Source of the DNA: Rhodopseudomonas palustris
Lineage (GTDB): Bacteria > Pseudomonadota > Alphaproteobacteria > Rhizobiales > Xanthobacteraceae
Assembly: GCF_003031265.1 (NCBI RefSeq)
Contig: NZ_CP019966.1
Location: 5,114,501-5,178,500, forward strand
Direction: 5' to 3'
Length of the DNA stretch: 64,000 nucleotides
Shown in pieces: positions 18,268 through 27,490 of the stretch (positions are counted from its first letter, which is position 1; each line of letters opens with the position of its first letter). A program made the position numbers and the translations under genes. The notes below the pieces were generated by a model. It saw nothing but the letters and a program-made list of their open reading frames with translations. It did not search any database and had not been told where the DNA came from.

Positions 18268-21200
18268 ATGCCGAAAAGCTCCAAGTCCGCCGCTGCGACG
18301 CCTGCCGCTTCCTCCGCCACGCCCCCTGCCCCGGCCGGCGTCAAGCCGCCCGGCAAGGGTGACCACGTGTTCCTGGTCGACGGCTCGTCGTACATTTTCC
18401 GCGCCTATCACGCGCTGCCGCCGCTCAACCGCAAATCCGACGGGCTGCAGGTCAATGCCGTGCTCGGCTTCTGCAACATGCTGTGGAAGCTGCTGCGCGA
18501 CATGCCGCCGGAGAACCGGCCGACGCATCTGGCGATCATCTTCGACAAGTCGGAAGTCACCTTCCGCAACGAGCTCTACCCCGAATACAAGGCGCACCGG
18601 CCGCCGGCGCCTGAGGATCTGATCCCGCAATTCGGCCTGATCCGCGAGGCGGTGCGGGCGTTCGATCTGCCGTGCCTGGAACAGTCCGGCTTCGAGGCCG
18701 ACGATTTGATCGCCACCTACGTGCGCGAGGCCTGCGAGGCCGGGGCGACGGCGACGATCGTGTCGTCCGACAAGGATCTGATGCAGCTCGTGACCGACTG
18801 CGTGGTGATGTACGACACCATGAAGGACCGCCGCATCGGCGTGCCCGAGGTGATCGAGAAATTCGGCGTGCCGCCGGCCAAGGTCGTCGAGGTCCAGGCG
18901 CTCGCCGGCGACAGCGTCGACAACGTGCCGGGCGTGCCGGGCATCGGCATCAAGACCGCGGCGCAGCTGATCAATGAATATGGCGACCTCGACACGCTGC
19001 TGGCGCGCGCCGCCGAGATCAAGCAGCCGAAGCGGCGCGAGGCGCTGATCGAGAACGCCGAGAAGGCGCGGATCTCGCGCAAGCTGGTGCTGCTCGACGA
19101 CCATGTGAAGCTCGACGTGCCGCTGGCCGAGCTCGCGGTGCACGAGCCAGACGCGCGCAAGCTGGTGGCGTTCCTCAAGGCGATGGAATTCACCACGCTG
19201 ACGCGGCGCGTCGCCGAATATGCCCAGATCGATCCGTCGGATGTCGAGGCGGAGACGGCGTTGAAGTCGGCCGTTCCGCCGCTGGCGAGGAGCGGCGTTG
19301 CCGCGAGCGGCGATTTGTTTGCGGGGCAAGAGCCCTCACCCCAGCCCTCCCCCGCAAGCGTGGGAGGAAGCGCGCCGCAAGCGGGGCAAAGTGGTCCGCT
19401 GAATGCGGGCCGCGGCCGCGACGGCAAGCCGGGCGTCGTGCTGTCGCCGGAGACGCTGGTGGCCGCGCGGGCCGAGGCCGCCCGCAAGGTCCCGGTCGAT
19501 CGCACCGCCTACAAGACGCTGCGCACGCTGGACGAGCTGCACGCTGTCATCGCCCGCATCCACGACACCGGCGTGGTGGCGCTGGAAGCGGTCGCGACCT
19601 CGATCGATCCGATGCAGGCGGAGCTGACCGGCGTTGCGCTGGCGCTCGGCCCGAATGATGCCTGCTACATCCCGCTCGGCCACAAGCAGGCCGGCGATGG
19701 CGACGGCCTGTTCGCTGCCGGCCTCGCGCCCGATCAGCTCGGCACCCGCGACGCACTCGATGCGCTCAAGCCGGTCTTCGAGTCCGCAGGCGTCGCCAAG
19801 GTCGGCTTCGCGATCAAGTTTGCCGCAGTGCTGCTGGCGCAGCATGGCCTGACCTTGCGCAACATCGACGATCCGCAACTGATGTCCTACGCGCTCGATG
19901 CCGGCCGCGGCAGCCATGGGCTCGATGCGCTGTCCGAGAGCAATCTCGGCCATACGCTGCACACGCTGACCGAGCTGACCGGCACCGGCAAAAACAAGAT
20001 CGGCTTCGATCAGGTCGGAATCGACCGCGCCACCGCCTATGCGGCCGAACGCGCCGACGTGGCGTTGCGGCTGGCGCGCGTGCTGAAACCGCGCCTTGTC
20101 GCAGGCAGCATGACCGCGGTGTACGAGACACTGGAACGTCCGCTGGTCGGCGTGCTGGCGCGGATGGAGCGGCGCGGCATCTCGATCGACCGACAGGTGC
20201 TGTCGCGGCTGTCGTCCGATTTCGCCCAGACCGCGGCGCGGATCGAGGCCGAGATCCGCGAACTCGCCGGCGAGGACATCAATATCGGCAGCCCGAAGCA
20301 GCTCGGCGACATCCTGTTCGGCAAGATGGGCCTGCCGGGCGGCAGCAAGACCAAGACCGGCGCGTGGTCGACTTCGGCGCAGGTGCTCGACGAACTCGCC
20401 GAGCAGGGCCACGAATTCCCGAAGAAGATTTTGGAGTGGCGGCAGGTCAGCAAGCTGCGCTCGACCTACACCGACGCGCTGCCGACTTACGTGCATCCGC
20501 AGACCCATCGCGTCCACACCACCTACGCGCTCGCCGCGACGACGACGGGCCGGCTGTCGTCGAACGAGCCGAACCTGCAGAACATCCCGGTGCGCACCGA
20601 AGACGGCCGCAAGATCCGCCGCGCCTTCGTGGCGACGCCAGGGAACAAGCTGGTGTCGGCCGACTACTCGCAGATCGAACTGCGCCTGCTCTCCGAAGTC
20701 GCCGACGTCCCGGCTTTGCGAAAAGCGTTTCAGGACGGCATCGACATTCACGCCATGACCGCGTCGGAGATGTTCGGCGTCCCGGTGGAAGGCATGCCGT
20801 CGGAGATCCGCCGCCGGGCGAAAGCGATCAATTTCGGCATCATCTACGGCATCTCGGCGTTCGGCCTCGCTAACCAGCTCGGCATCCCGCGCGAGGAAGC
20901 CGGCGCCTACATCAAGCGCTACTTCGAACGCTTCCCCGGCATCCGTGCCTATATGGACGAGACCCGCGATTTCTGCCGCACGCATGGTTACGTCACCACG
21001 CTGTTCGGCCGCAAATGCCACTACCCGGACATCAAGGCCTCGAACCCGTCGATCCGCGCCTTCAACGAACGCGCCGCGATCAACGCCCGGCTGCAAGGCT
21101 CCGCCGCCGACATCATCCGCCGCGCCATGGTGCGGATGGAGGACGCGCTGGCCGAAAAGAAGCTCAGCGCCCAGATGCTGCTGCAGGTCCATGACGAACT

Positions 21201-21348
21201 GATCTTCGAAGTGCCGAAATCCGAGGTCGAGGCGACGCTGCCGGTGGTCCGCTCGGTGATGCAGGACGCGCCGTTCCCGGCGGTGATCCTCAACGTCCCG
21301 CTGCAGGTCGATGCGCGGGCGGCGGATAATTGGGACGAGGCGCACTAA
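18268..21348 (+). CDS. polA: DNA polymerase I
   Basis: The 1026-residue enzyme works in Okazaki-fragment processing and repair. The 5'-nuclease domain (about 30-330) has FLVDGSSYIFRAYHAL, GFEADDLIATY and SSDKDL. The polymerase domain has motif A SADYSQIELRLLSEV, motif B RRRAKAINFGIIYGIS and motif C LQVHDELIFEV, all intact. The 3'-5' exonuclease fold (about 415-610) is present but its metal-binding residues are replaced: E440 and V442 for the DTE motif, A519 for the ExoII Asp, R595 for the ExoIII YxxxD Asp. Proofreading is therefore probably absent. Residues about 352-385 are low-complexity and derive from an in-frame family C repeat (19330-19390). Confidence 0.96.
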   Translation: MPKSSKSAAATPAASSATPPAPAGVKPPGKGDHVFLVDGSSYIFRAYHALPPLNRKSDGLQVNAVLGFCNMLWKLLRDMPPENRPTHLAIIFDKSEVTFRNELYPEYKAHRPPAPEDLIPQFGLIREAVRAFDLPCLEQSGFEADDLIATYVREACEAGATATIVSSDKDLMQLVTDCVVMYDTMKDRRIGVPEVIEKFGVPPAKVVEVQALAGDSVDNVPGVPGIGIKTAAQLINEYGDLDTLLARAAEIKQPKRREALIENAEKARISRKLVLLDDHVKLDVPLAELAVHEPDARKLVAFLKAMEFTTLTRRVAEYAQIDPSDVEAETALKSAVPPLARSGVAASGDLFAGQEPSPQPSPASVGGSAPQAGQSGPLNAGRGRDGKPGVVLSPETLVAARAEAARKVPVDRTAYKTLRTLDELHAVIARIHDTGVVALEAVATSIDPMQAELTGVALALGPNDACYIPLGHKQAGDGDGLFAAGLAPDQLGTRDALDALKPVFESAGVAKVGFAIKFAAVLLAQHGLTLRNIDDPQLMSYALDAGRGSHGLDALSESNLGHTLHTLTELTGTGKNKIGFDQVGIDRATAYAAERADVALRLARVLKPRLVAGSMTAVYETLERPLVGVLARMERRGISIDRQVLSRLSSDFAQTAARIEAEIRELAGEDINIGSPKQLGDILFGKMGLPGGSKTKTGAWSTSAQVLDELAEQGHEFPKKILEWRQVSKLRSTYTDALPTYVHPQTHRVHTTYALAATTTGRLSSNEPNLQNIPVRTEDGRKIRRAFVATPGNKLVSADYSQIELRLLSEVADVPALRKAFQDGIDIHAMTASEMFGVPVEGMPSEIRRRAKAINFGIIYGISAFGLANQLGIPREEAGAYIKRYFERFPGIRAYMDETRDFCRTHGYVTTLFGRKCHYPDIKASNPSIRAFNERAAINARLQGSAADIIRRAMVRMEDALAEKKLSAQMLLQVHDELIFEVPKSEVEATLPVVRSVMQDAPFPAVILNVPLQVDARAADNWDEAH
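19330..19390. repeat. Family C repeat fragment inside polA
   Basis: CCCTCACCCCAGCCCTCCC followed by CGCAAGCG and GCGCGCCGCAAGCGGGGCAA matches the intergenic family C elements (compare 31322 onward). It is read in frame as PSPQPSPASVGGSAPQAG, between the 5'-nuclease and exonuclease-like domains. Confidence 0.65.
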
Positions 21349-22039
21349 GCATCTCGGTCGCTTTTTTCGGAGCTGATCCGCAGCGGGCACTGCGCAACCT
21401 CGCCCGCTTGCGGGAGAGGTCGACGCGCGAAGCGCGGTGGGTGAGGGCACTCCTCTCCGCGAGACGCGGACTCACTGCTCGGGACGCCCTCACCCCAACC
21501 CTCTCCCGCAGGCGGGAGAGGGAGCGCGCTGTGCCCGTAGCTCGTTGGGAAATACTGATCCGCCGCGGGCGCTGAGCAACCTCGGCCGCTTGCGGGAGAG
21601 GTCGACGCGCGAAGCGCGGCGGGTGAGGGCACTCCCCTCCACGAACCGCGAACTCACTGCTCGGGGCGCCCTCACCCCAGCCCTCTCCCGCGGGCGGGAG
21701 AGGGAGCGCGCTGTGCCCGTAGCTCGTTGGGAAATACTGATCCGCAGCGGGCGCTGAGCAACCTCGCCCGCTTGCGGGAGAGGTCGACGCGCGAAGCGCG
21801 GCGGGTGAGGGCACTCCCCTCCACAACACGCGGACTCACTGCTCGGGGCGCCCTCACCCCACCCCTCTCCCGCAGGCGGGAGAGGGAGCGCGCTGTGCCG
21901 GGCGGCGCTGCAGCGGCCAATACGGCGGGCGCTGTAGGCGTTTGCCCCGTTGATACCTCCACCGCGCCGCTGGCATCCGTGCCTCCTCGGGGCTAGATTG
22001 CGGCGTTTTTCGCAGAGCCAAAGCCCAGAGAGTCCGCCC
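21349..22039. other. Non-coding region between polA and pyrE
   Basis: This 691-bp gap is dominated by three tandem family C units (21375-21899). The remaining 140 nt before pyrE contain no clear promoter or gene. The many antisense and sense open frames here repeat the same peptide three times and are products of the repeat. Confidence 0.7.
21375..21899. repeat. Three tandem 182-bp units of family C palindromic repeat
   Basis: Units start at 21375, 21557 and 21739 (period 182 bp; the third is shorter). Each contains CTTGCGGGAGAGGTCGACG on the left and CCCTCTCCCGC/GCGGGAGAGGG on the right, so each can fold into a long hairpin. The near identity of the units points to recent local duplication. 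Confidence 0.85.
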
Positions 22040-22603
22040 GTGTCCAAATCCGCGTCCCGCGCCCGCCTTGCCGACATCATCCGCACCCGCTCGTTCGGCC
22101 GGGGGGAGATCACGCTCGCGTCGGGGCGCAAGAGCGACTTCTATTTCAACCTGAAGCCGACGATGCTCGATCCCGAGGGTGCCGCGCTGCTCGCCGAATT
22201 GACCTATGAGGCGCTGCGCGACGAGAAGGTCGACTATGTCGGCGGGCTGGAGATGGGCGCGGTGCCGCTGGCCGGTGCGATCGCGCAGCTGTCATGGCTG
22301 AAGAACCATCCGATCGCGGCGTTCTTCGTGCGCAAGAAGCCGAAGGAACATGGCGCTCGGCTGTCGGTCGAAGGCTTGGCGAAGGGCGAGAGCCTGGCGG
22401 GCAAGCGCTGCGTCATCGTCGAGGACGTCACCACCACCGGCGGGTCGGCCATCAAGGCGGTCGAAGCGGTGAAGGAATCCGGCGCCGAGATCGTGCTGGT
22501 GCTGACCATGGTGGACCGCGAGGAAGGCGCCACCGAAGCTTTCGCCGAGGCCGGGCTGCCGTTCCGGTCGCTGTACAAGGCCAGCGAGTTCCTCAACACC
22601 TGA
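22040..22603 (+). CDS. pyrE: Orotate phosphoribosyltransferase
   Basis: This encodes 187 residues from GTG 22040 ([18 protein letters not shown]). It converts orotate and PRPP to orotidine monophosphate in pyrimidine synthesis. Recognised features are [19 protein letters not shown] near 25-45, [25 protein letters not shown] and the PRPP motif [14 protein letters not shown] near 130. The length is normal for the alphaproteobacterial enzyme. A longer frame to 21950 enters the repeat-containing gap and is not used. Confidence 0.93.
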   Translation: MSKSASRARLADIIRTRSFGRGEITLASGRKSDFYFNLKPTMLDPEGAALLAELTYEALRDEKVDYVGGLEMGAVPLAGAIAQLSWLKNHPIAAFFVRKKPKEHGARLSVEGLAKGESLAGKRCVIVEDVTTTGGSAIKAVEAVKESGAEIVLVLTMVDREEGATEAFAEAGLPFRSLYKASEFLNT

Positions 22604-22683
22604 GCGCCGCGGACGCCGCCGGAAACCCGGCGTTTACCATCCCATCCTAAAGTCGCGACCAACAGCGGGCTTGCCGCGGGTGG

Positions 22684-23505
22684 TTGCGTCGGTGGAGTGG
22701 GCGTTTGCGTCAATTGCTTACCAGTTCACGCCTGCGGCGCCGCGTTTTCGCTCTCGGCGCGGCGCTTGCGCTGCCGCTGCTCGCCGCTCCTGAAATCGCC
22801 TCGGCGCAGAACCTGCTCGAGTTCCTGTTCGGCGGCGCCGGCCCGCAACGGCCGCAGCACGGCGCCCCGGCCCAGGCCAACTTTTTCGCCGACCCGTTCG
22901 GCCTCAATCAGCAAAACCAGCCGCCGCAACCGCAGCGCCAGGCCTCCGCCGGCGGCGGTCCGGCGTTCTGCGTGCGCAGCTGCGACGGCAAGTACTTCCC
23001 GCTGCAGCTCCGCGCGGGCGCCAGCCCGGCACAGATGTGCCAGGCGTTCTGCCCGGCCGGCAACGCCAAGGTGTATTACGGCAGCCAGATCGACGGCGCC
23101 CGCTCGGCGAGCGGCGAGCGCTATGCCGACTCGCCGAATGCGTTCGCCTATCGCAAGGCGCTGAAGGCGGACTGCACCTGCAACGGTCGCGATCCGGCCG
23201 GCCTCGCGCAAATCGACCTGTCGCAGGACACCTCCCTGCGCGCCGGCGACATCGTCGCCACCGCCGATGGCCTCGCCGCCTACACGGGCGTGCGTCTCGG
23301 CGTCGAGCAGATGCCGGACTTCACCCCGGTCGCCGACTATCCGGGCCTGACTCCCAGCCTGCGCGCCCGCCTTGGCGAGATGAAGGTGGCGCCGGTCAAC
23401 GAGCAGATCGCCGAACAGGCGCCCCCGGCACTCGGCCGCGACGTCTCACTGCCGGTCGAGACCCCGAAGCCCATCCCCCACGGCCGCCGCGCCGGGATCG
23501 ACTGA
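22684..23505 (+). CDS. DUF2865 exported protein
   Basis: The 273-residue protein starts at a TTG with no clear Shine-Dalgarno sequence, so the start is uncertain. A twin-Arg-like basic segment precedes a hydrophobic signal (VFALGAALALPLLAAPEIASA, cleavage near 42). A Gln/Pro-rich region follows. The DUF2865 core is FCVRSCDGKYFPLQ, MCQAFCPAGNAKVYYGSQID and ADCTCNGRDP, with six Cys that could form disulfides. DUF2865 is common in Bradyrhizobiaceae and has no known function. It is probably periplasmic. Confidence 0.8.
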   Translation: MRRWSGRLRQLLTSSRLRRRVFALGAALALPLLAAPEIASAQNLLEFLFGGAGPQRPQHGAPAQANFFADPFGLNQQNQPPQPQRQASAGGGPAFCVRSCDGKYFPLQLRAGASPAQMCQAFCPAGNAKVYYGSQIDGARSASGERYADSPNAFAYRKALKADCTCNGRDPAGLAQIDLSQDTSLRAGDIVATADGLAAYTGVRLGVEQMPDFTPVADYPGLTPSLRARLGEMKVAPVNEQIAEQAPPALGRDVSLPVETPKPIPHGRRAGID

Positions 23506-23526
23506 GCTACCCCTCGCGCCCCCCGT

Positions 23527-23664
23527 GTCATTCCGGGGCGCGCGAAGCGCGAACCCGGAATCCCGAGATTCAGGGCACCTCAGCGGCGCAGCTCGGGGAG
23601 GCTTCTCGGCCAAACAACCGCGGGATTCCGGGTTCGCGAGCTATCGCTCGCGCCCCGGAATGAC
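23527..23664. repeat. Palindromic intergenic repeat, family B copy 1
   Basis: A 138-bp element bounded by GTCATTCCGGGGCGCG and CGCCCCGGAATGAC, with inner AACCCGGAATCCC / GGGATTCCGGGTT arms. It lies between the convergent DUF2865 gene and the hypothetical gene at 23725. Confidence 0.8.
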
Positions 23665-23724
23665 ATCTTGGGGCTTGCGGGCTTCGCGCGCCGGAGAGAC
23701 TCTGACGATCAGGAGCTGGGACGC

Positions 23725-24156
23725 CTACCTGCCGACGATCACGCCGATCACGTTCGGGGCGGCGCGGTAGGATTCCTCGAGGTGGGCGCGGGCGGCGGCG
23801 CGGTTTTCGGCGGTCAGCAGGCCGCGGGCTTCGGCGAGGATCATCCAGCAATAACCCCACCAGTCGCTGAGCATACCGGTGTCGTCGACCAGGTCGTAGC
23901 CATGCTCGGCTGCGAAGATCCGCGCGGTGCCCTCGTCGAGGGTGTCGAGCCAGGTCAGATCAGCAGGATCGAACATCTCGTCGACCAGATCGTCCGGGCA
24001 ATAGCCCCAGATCGAAACGCACACCGCGTTGAACTCGCGGTCGAGCTGATCGTCATCGACCCATTGCCGGCGGGCGAGCTGATGCAGCCGCGACAGGGAG
24101 CGGGCGAAGTCGGCGATCCGGGTGAGCGCCGTCTGATCGAAGGCGATGGTGGACAT
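23725..24156 (-). CDS. Hypothetical acidic protein
   Basis: This encodes 143 residues from ATG 24156 (MSTIAFDQTALTRIADFARS). A GTG/TTG extension to 24201 is possible but a GAGG sits close to the chosen ATG. The protein is acidic and helical, rich in Trp (GMLSDWWGYCWMILAEARG), with no signal peptide. No family is recognised. A GTTC-N7-GTTC LexA-type box lies 85 nt upstream, so SOS control is a possibility. Confidence 0.65.
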   Translation of the reverse strand: MSTIAFDQTALTRIADFARSLSRLHQLARRQWVDDDQLDREFNAVCVSIWGYCPDDLVDEMFDPADLTWLDTLDEGTARIFAAEHGYDLVDDTGMLSDWWGYCWMILAEARGLLTAENRAAARAHLEESYRAAPNVIGVIVGR

Positions 24157-24240
24157 CTCGTCCTCGGAAGCTTGCTGAGACCATAGATATAGACGGCGCA
24201 CCGCGCCGAATCGCGATGATAACTCAAGACCTTGCAGAAT

Positions 24241-24255
24241 GTTCTAAATTTGTTC
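24241..24255. promoter_or_regulatory. Putative LexA (SOS) box
   Basis: GTTCTAAATTTGTTC fits the alphaproteobacterial LexA consensus GTTC-N7-GTTC. It lies 85 nt upstream of the minus-strand gene at 23725-24156 and 186 nt upstream of the chosen phosphorylase start. The motif is short, so chance is not excluded. Confidence 0.4.
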
Positions 24256-24440
24256 TTATCGGGTGGCGCGCGAGGCCGCAACTTTTGGCCCCGCCCTCTG
24301 GCTCATCAGGGTGTTCCCGCCTTGAAACCTGCCCGGCGCCCGTAGATCAGGCAGCCCGAGTCGCGGATTTTGCACAAAAGCCGGGCATCCCGCCGCAACG
24401 ATGCCCTCGTCATGGGTTTCGATCCGGGACTATTGTTTGT

Positions 24441-26987
24441 ATGGTCGTGGTCTCATCCGCTTGGAATGGTCACTTGCCCGTGCAGTCGTTACCAGAAAAA
24501 AATTCCTCCCAGTCGGCGCCTCTGGATGAGCTGGCGCTCGCGGAGATCAAGAGCGCGATCCTCGCCAAGCTGACCCTGGCGATCGGCAAGGAAGCCGCGC
24601 ACGCCACCAAGCACGACTGGTACAAGGCCTCCGCCTTGGCGCTGCGCGACCGGATCGTGCACCGCTGGCTGGTGTCCGAGAAGGAGAGCTACGACGCCGG
24701 CCGCAAGCGGGTGTATTACCTGTCGCTCGAATTCCTGATCGGCCGGCTGTTCACCGACTCGCTGAACAATATGGGCCTGCTGGCGCAGTTCGACGCCGCG
24801 CTCGGCGATCTCGGCGTCGGCCTCAACGACCTGCGCAAATGCGAGCCCGACGCCGCGCTCGGGAATGGCGGCCTCGGCCGGCTCGCCGCCTGCTTCATGG
24901 AAAGCATGGCGACGCTGGAGATCCCGGCCTACGGCTACGGCATCCGCTATGACTACGGCCTGTTCCGCCAGATCATTAATCACGGCTGGCAGCAGGAATT
25001 CCCCGACGAGTGGCTGAGCTTCGGCAACCCGTGGGAATTGCAGCGGCCGGAGGTGGTCTATCAGGTCAAGTTCGGCGGCCATGTCGACCAGGTTACCGAC
25101 GCCAAGGGCTACACCCGCGCGGTGTGGACGCCGGGCGAGACCGTGCAGGCGATCGCCTACGACACCCCGATCGTCGGCTGGCGCGGCGAGCACGTCAACG
25201 CGCTGCGGCTGTGGTCGGCGCGCGCGCCGGACCCGCTGCTGATCGACGTGTTCAACACCGGCGACTATCTCGGCGCCACCGCGCACGAGGCGCGCGCCGA
25301 GGCGATCTGCAAATTCCTGTATCCGAACGACGAGAGCCCGGCGGGCCGCGAGCTGCGGCTGCGCCAGGAGTATTTCTTCGTCTCCGCCTCGCTGCAGGAC
25401 CTGATCAAGCGGCACCTGGATTCCGACGGCCAGATCCGCAACCTCGCCAAGAAGGCGGCGATCCAGCTCAACGACACCCATCCGTCGCTGGCGGTCGCCG
25501 AGCTGATGCGGCTTTTGGTCGACGTCCACGCGCTGCGCTGGGACGACGCCTGGAACATCACGGTCGCGACGCTGAGCTACACCAACCACACGCTGCTGCC
25601 CGAGGCGCTGGAGACCTGGCCGCTCGACCTGTTCCAGCGCACGCTGCCGCGCCACCTCGAAATCATCTACCGGATCAACGAGGCGCATCTCGGCCTCGCC
25701 GAGGCGCGCAGCCCGGGCGATATCGAATTCCGCGCCTCGGTGTCGCTGATCGACGAGAAGGCCGGCCGCCGGGTGCGGATGGGCCATCTCGCCTTCATCG
25801 GCTCGCATCGCGTCAACGGCGTCTCGGCGATGCATTCCGACCTGATGAAGGAGACCGTGTTTCACGATCTCAACTTCCTCTACCCCGGCCGCATCACCAA
25901 CAAGACCAACGGCATCACCTTCCGGCGCTGGCTGACGCTGGCCAATCCGGGCCTGACCGATCTGGTCCGATCGGTGGCCGGCGACGAGGTGCTGGACGAT
26001 CCGACCCGGCTGGAGCGGCTCGAAGCCTTCGCCGGCGACGGCGCATTCCAGCAGCAGTTCCGCTCCGTCAAGCATCGCAACAAGGTGGCGCTGGCGCGGC
26101 TGATCGGTGAGCGCAACAACATCCGGATCGATCCGAGTGCGCTGTTCGACGTCCAGATCAAGCGCATCCACGAATACAAGCGGCAGCTGCTCAACGTGCT
26201 CGAGACCATCGCGCTGTATCAGGCGATCAAGGACGAGCCGAACCGCGACTGGGTGCCGCGCGTCAAGATCTTCGCCGGCAAGGCCGCCGCGAGCTACCGC
26301 TACGCCAAGCTGATCATCAAGCTGATCAACGACGTCGCCGAAGTGGTAAACAACGACGCTTCGATCGGCGGCAAGTTGAAGGTGGTGTTCCTCGCCGACT
26401 ACAATGTCAGCCTCGCCGAAGTGATCATTCCGGCCGCCGACCTGTCGGAGCAGATCTCGACCGCCGGCATGGAAGCCTCCGGCACCGGCAACATGAAGCT
26501 GGCGCTGAACGGCGCGCTGACGATCGGCACGCTCGACGGCGCCAATATCGAAATCCGCGATCTGGTCGGCCCGGAGAACATCGCGATCTTCGGCATGGAA
26601 GCGCTGGAAGTGGTGGCGCGCCGCGCCCAGGGCCTCGACGCCACCGACGTCATCAACCGTTCGCCGCAACTCGCCAACGCGATCCGCGCGATCGACTCCG
26701 GCGTGTTCTCGCCCGACGACCGCGCCCGGTTCGCCTCGGTGGCGCACGCGCTGCGCCACCTCGACCACTACATGGTCAGCGCCGACTTCGACAGCTACTA
26801 CGAGGCCCAGCGCGGCATCGACGCGCGGTGGCGCGCCGGCTCTGCCTGGACCCGCGCCGGCATCCTCAACGTCGCCCGGATGGCGTGGTTCTCGTCCGAC
26901 CGCACCATCCGCGAATACGCCGAAGAGATCTGGAACGTGCCGACCAAAACGGCGACCCAGCCCTCGCCGGCAAGGCAGGCGGGATAG
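24441..26987 (+). CDS. glgP: Glycogen/starch/alpha-glucan phosphorylase
   Basis: This encodes 848 residues from ATG 24441; a GTG at 24480 is an alternative, and the longer frame to 24216 is unlikely. It releases glucose-1-phosphate from alpha-1,4-glucans using pyridoxal phosphate. Diagnostic stretches are RVYYLSLEFLIGRL, ALGNGGLGRLAACFMES, AIQLNDTHPSLAVAELMR, KTNGITFRRWL, QIKRIHEYKRQLLN and the PLP-site region EASGTGNMKLALNGALTIGT, all intact. No other glg gene is in the window; the trehalose-synthase-like gene at 63200 is the only other glucan-related gene. Confidence 0.95.
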   Translation: MVVVSSAWNGHLPVQSLPEKNSSQSAPLDELALAEIKSAILAKLTLAIGKEAAHATKHDWYKASALALRDRIVHRWLVSEKESYDAGRKRVYYLSLEFLIGRLFTDSLNNMGLLAQFDAALGDLGVGLNDLRKCEPDAALGNGGLGRLAACFMESMATLEIPAYGYGIRYDYGLFRQIINHGWQQEFPDEWLSFGNPWELQRPEVVYQVKFGGHVDQVTDAKGYTRAVWTPGETVQAIAYDTPIVGWRGEHVNALRLWSARAPDPLLIDVFNTGDYLGATAHEARAEAICKFLYPNDESPAGRELRLRQEYFFVSASLQDLIKRHLDSDGQIRNLAKKAAIQLNDTHPSLAVAELMRLLVDVHALRWDDAWNITVATLSYTNHTLLPEALETWPLDLFQRTLPRHLEIIYRINEAHLGLAEARSPGDIEFRASVSLIDEKAGRRVRMGHLAFIGSHRVNGVSAMHSDLMKETVFHDLNFLYPGRITNKTNGITFRRWLTLANPGLTDLVRSVAGDEVLDDPTRLERLEAFAGDGAFQQQFRSVKHRNKVALARLIGERNNIRIDPSALFDVQIKRIHEYKRQLLNVLETIALYQAIKDEPNRDWVPRVKIFAGKAAASYRYAKLIIKLINDVAEVVNNDASIGGKLKVVFLADYNVSLAEVIIPAADLSEQISTAGMEASGTGNMKLALNGALTIGTLDGANIEIRDLVGPENIAIFGMEALEVVARRAQGLDATDVINRSPQLANAIRAIDSGVFSPDDRARFASVAHALRHLDHYMVSADFDSYYEAQRGIDARWRAGSAWTRAGILNVARMAWFSSDRTIREYAEEIWNVPTKTATQPSPARQAG

Positions 26988-27040
26988 AGCGCTTCATCGA
27001 TTGATTGAAGCGGATTTGGCCTTTGCCAAGCGTCCGAAGT

Positions 27041-27147
27041 CCTCATCCTGAGGAGCCCGGCAAAGCCGGGCGTCTCGAAGGATGAGGAGCCACATCGCCT
27101 GCGGCGCATGGTTCGAGACGGCGCTTCGCGCCTCCTCACCATGAGGC
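27041..27147. repeat. Palindromic intergenic repeat, family D
   Basis: An element with CCTCATCCTGAGGAGCCCGG at the left, GGATGAGGAGC in the middle and CTCCTCACCATGAGG at the right, plus CCCGGC-AAA-GCCGGG and CGTCTCGAA / TTCGAGACG inner arms. It is a single copy in this window, of the type common in Bradyrhizobiaceae. Confidence 0.65.
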
Positions 27148-27248
27148 TCTACAAGCTGCGACCGCTAGGAAGTTCGGTCCTGATTCTGTCAAAAGCAGAG
27201 ATGCTCTAGTCGACGCTCGGCCGAGAGCGGCGCACTCCTCTCAGGTCC

Positions 27249-27364
27249 GTCATTCCGGGGCGCGAGCGCAGCTCGCGAACCCGGAATCCCGAGATTCAGG
27301 GCCCTATTTTCCAACACCTGCGAGATTCCGGGTTCGCGCGTTTCACGCGCGCCCCGGAATGACG
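27249..27364. repeat. Palindromic intergenic repeat, family B copy 2
   Basis: A 116-bp element bounded by CGTCATTCCGGGGCGCGAG and GCGCCCCGGAATGACG, upstream of the thioesterase gene. Confidence 0.8.
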
Positions 27365-27490
27365 TGCGCATGTGGCCCGCGCGCTGCCGCAGCCCTGCCC
27401 TCATCACATGATGACCGACAGCCATTGCGCCCGGCTGCGCCGCGGTGCAAGCTGGCGCCACAACAAGAGCAACAACACGGGAAGCGCACC

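Larger units (their letters stand above)
26988..27490. other. Non-coding region with two repeat elements
   Basis: This 503-bp gap after glgP holds a family D element (27041-27147) and a family B element (27249-27364). Nothing else is recognised. The open frames here are repeat-derived. Confidence 0.6.

Noticed and set aside
21950..22039. N-terminal extension of PyrE
   Set aside because: It enters the repeat-rich gap and has no conserved residues; GTG 22040 gives the normal length.
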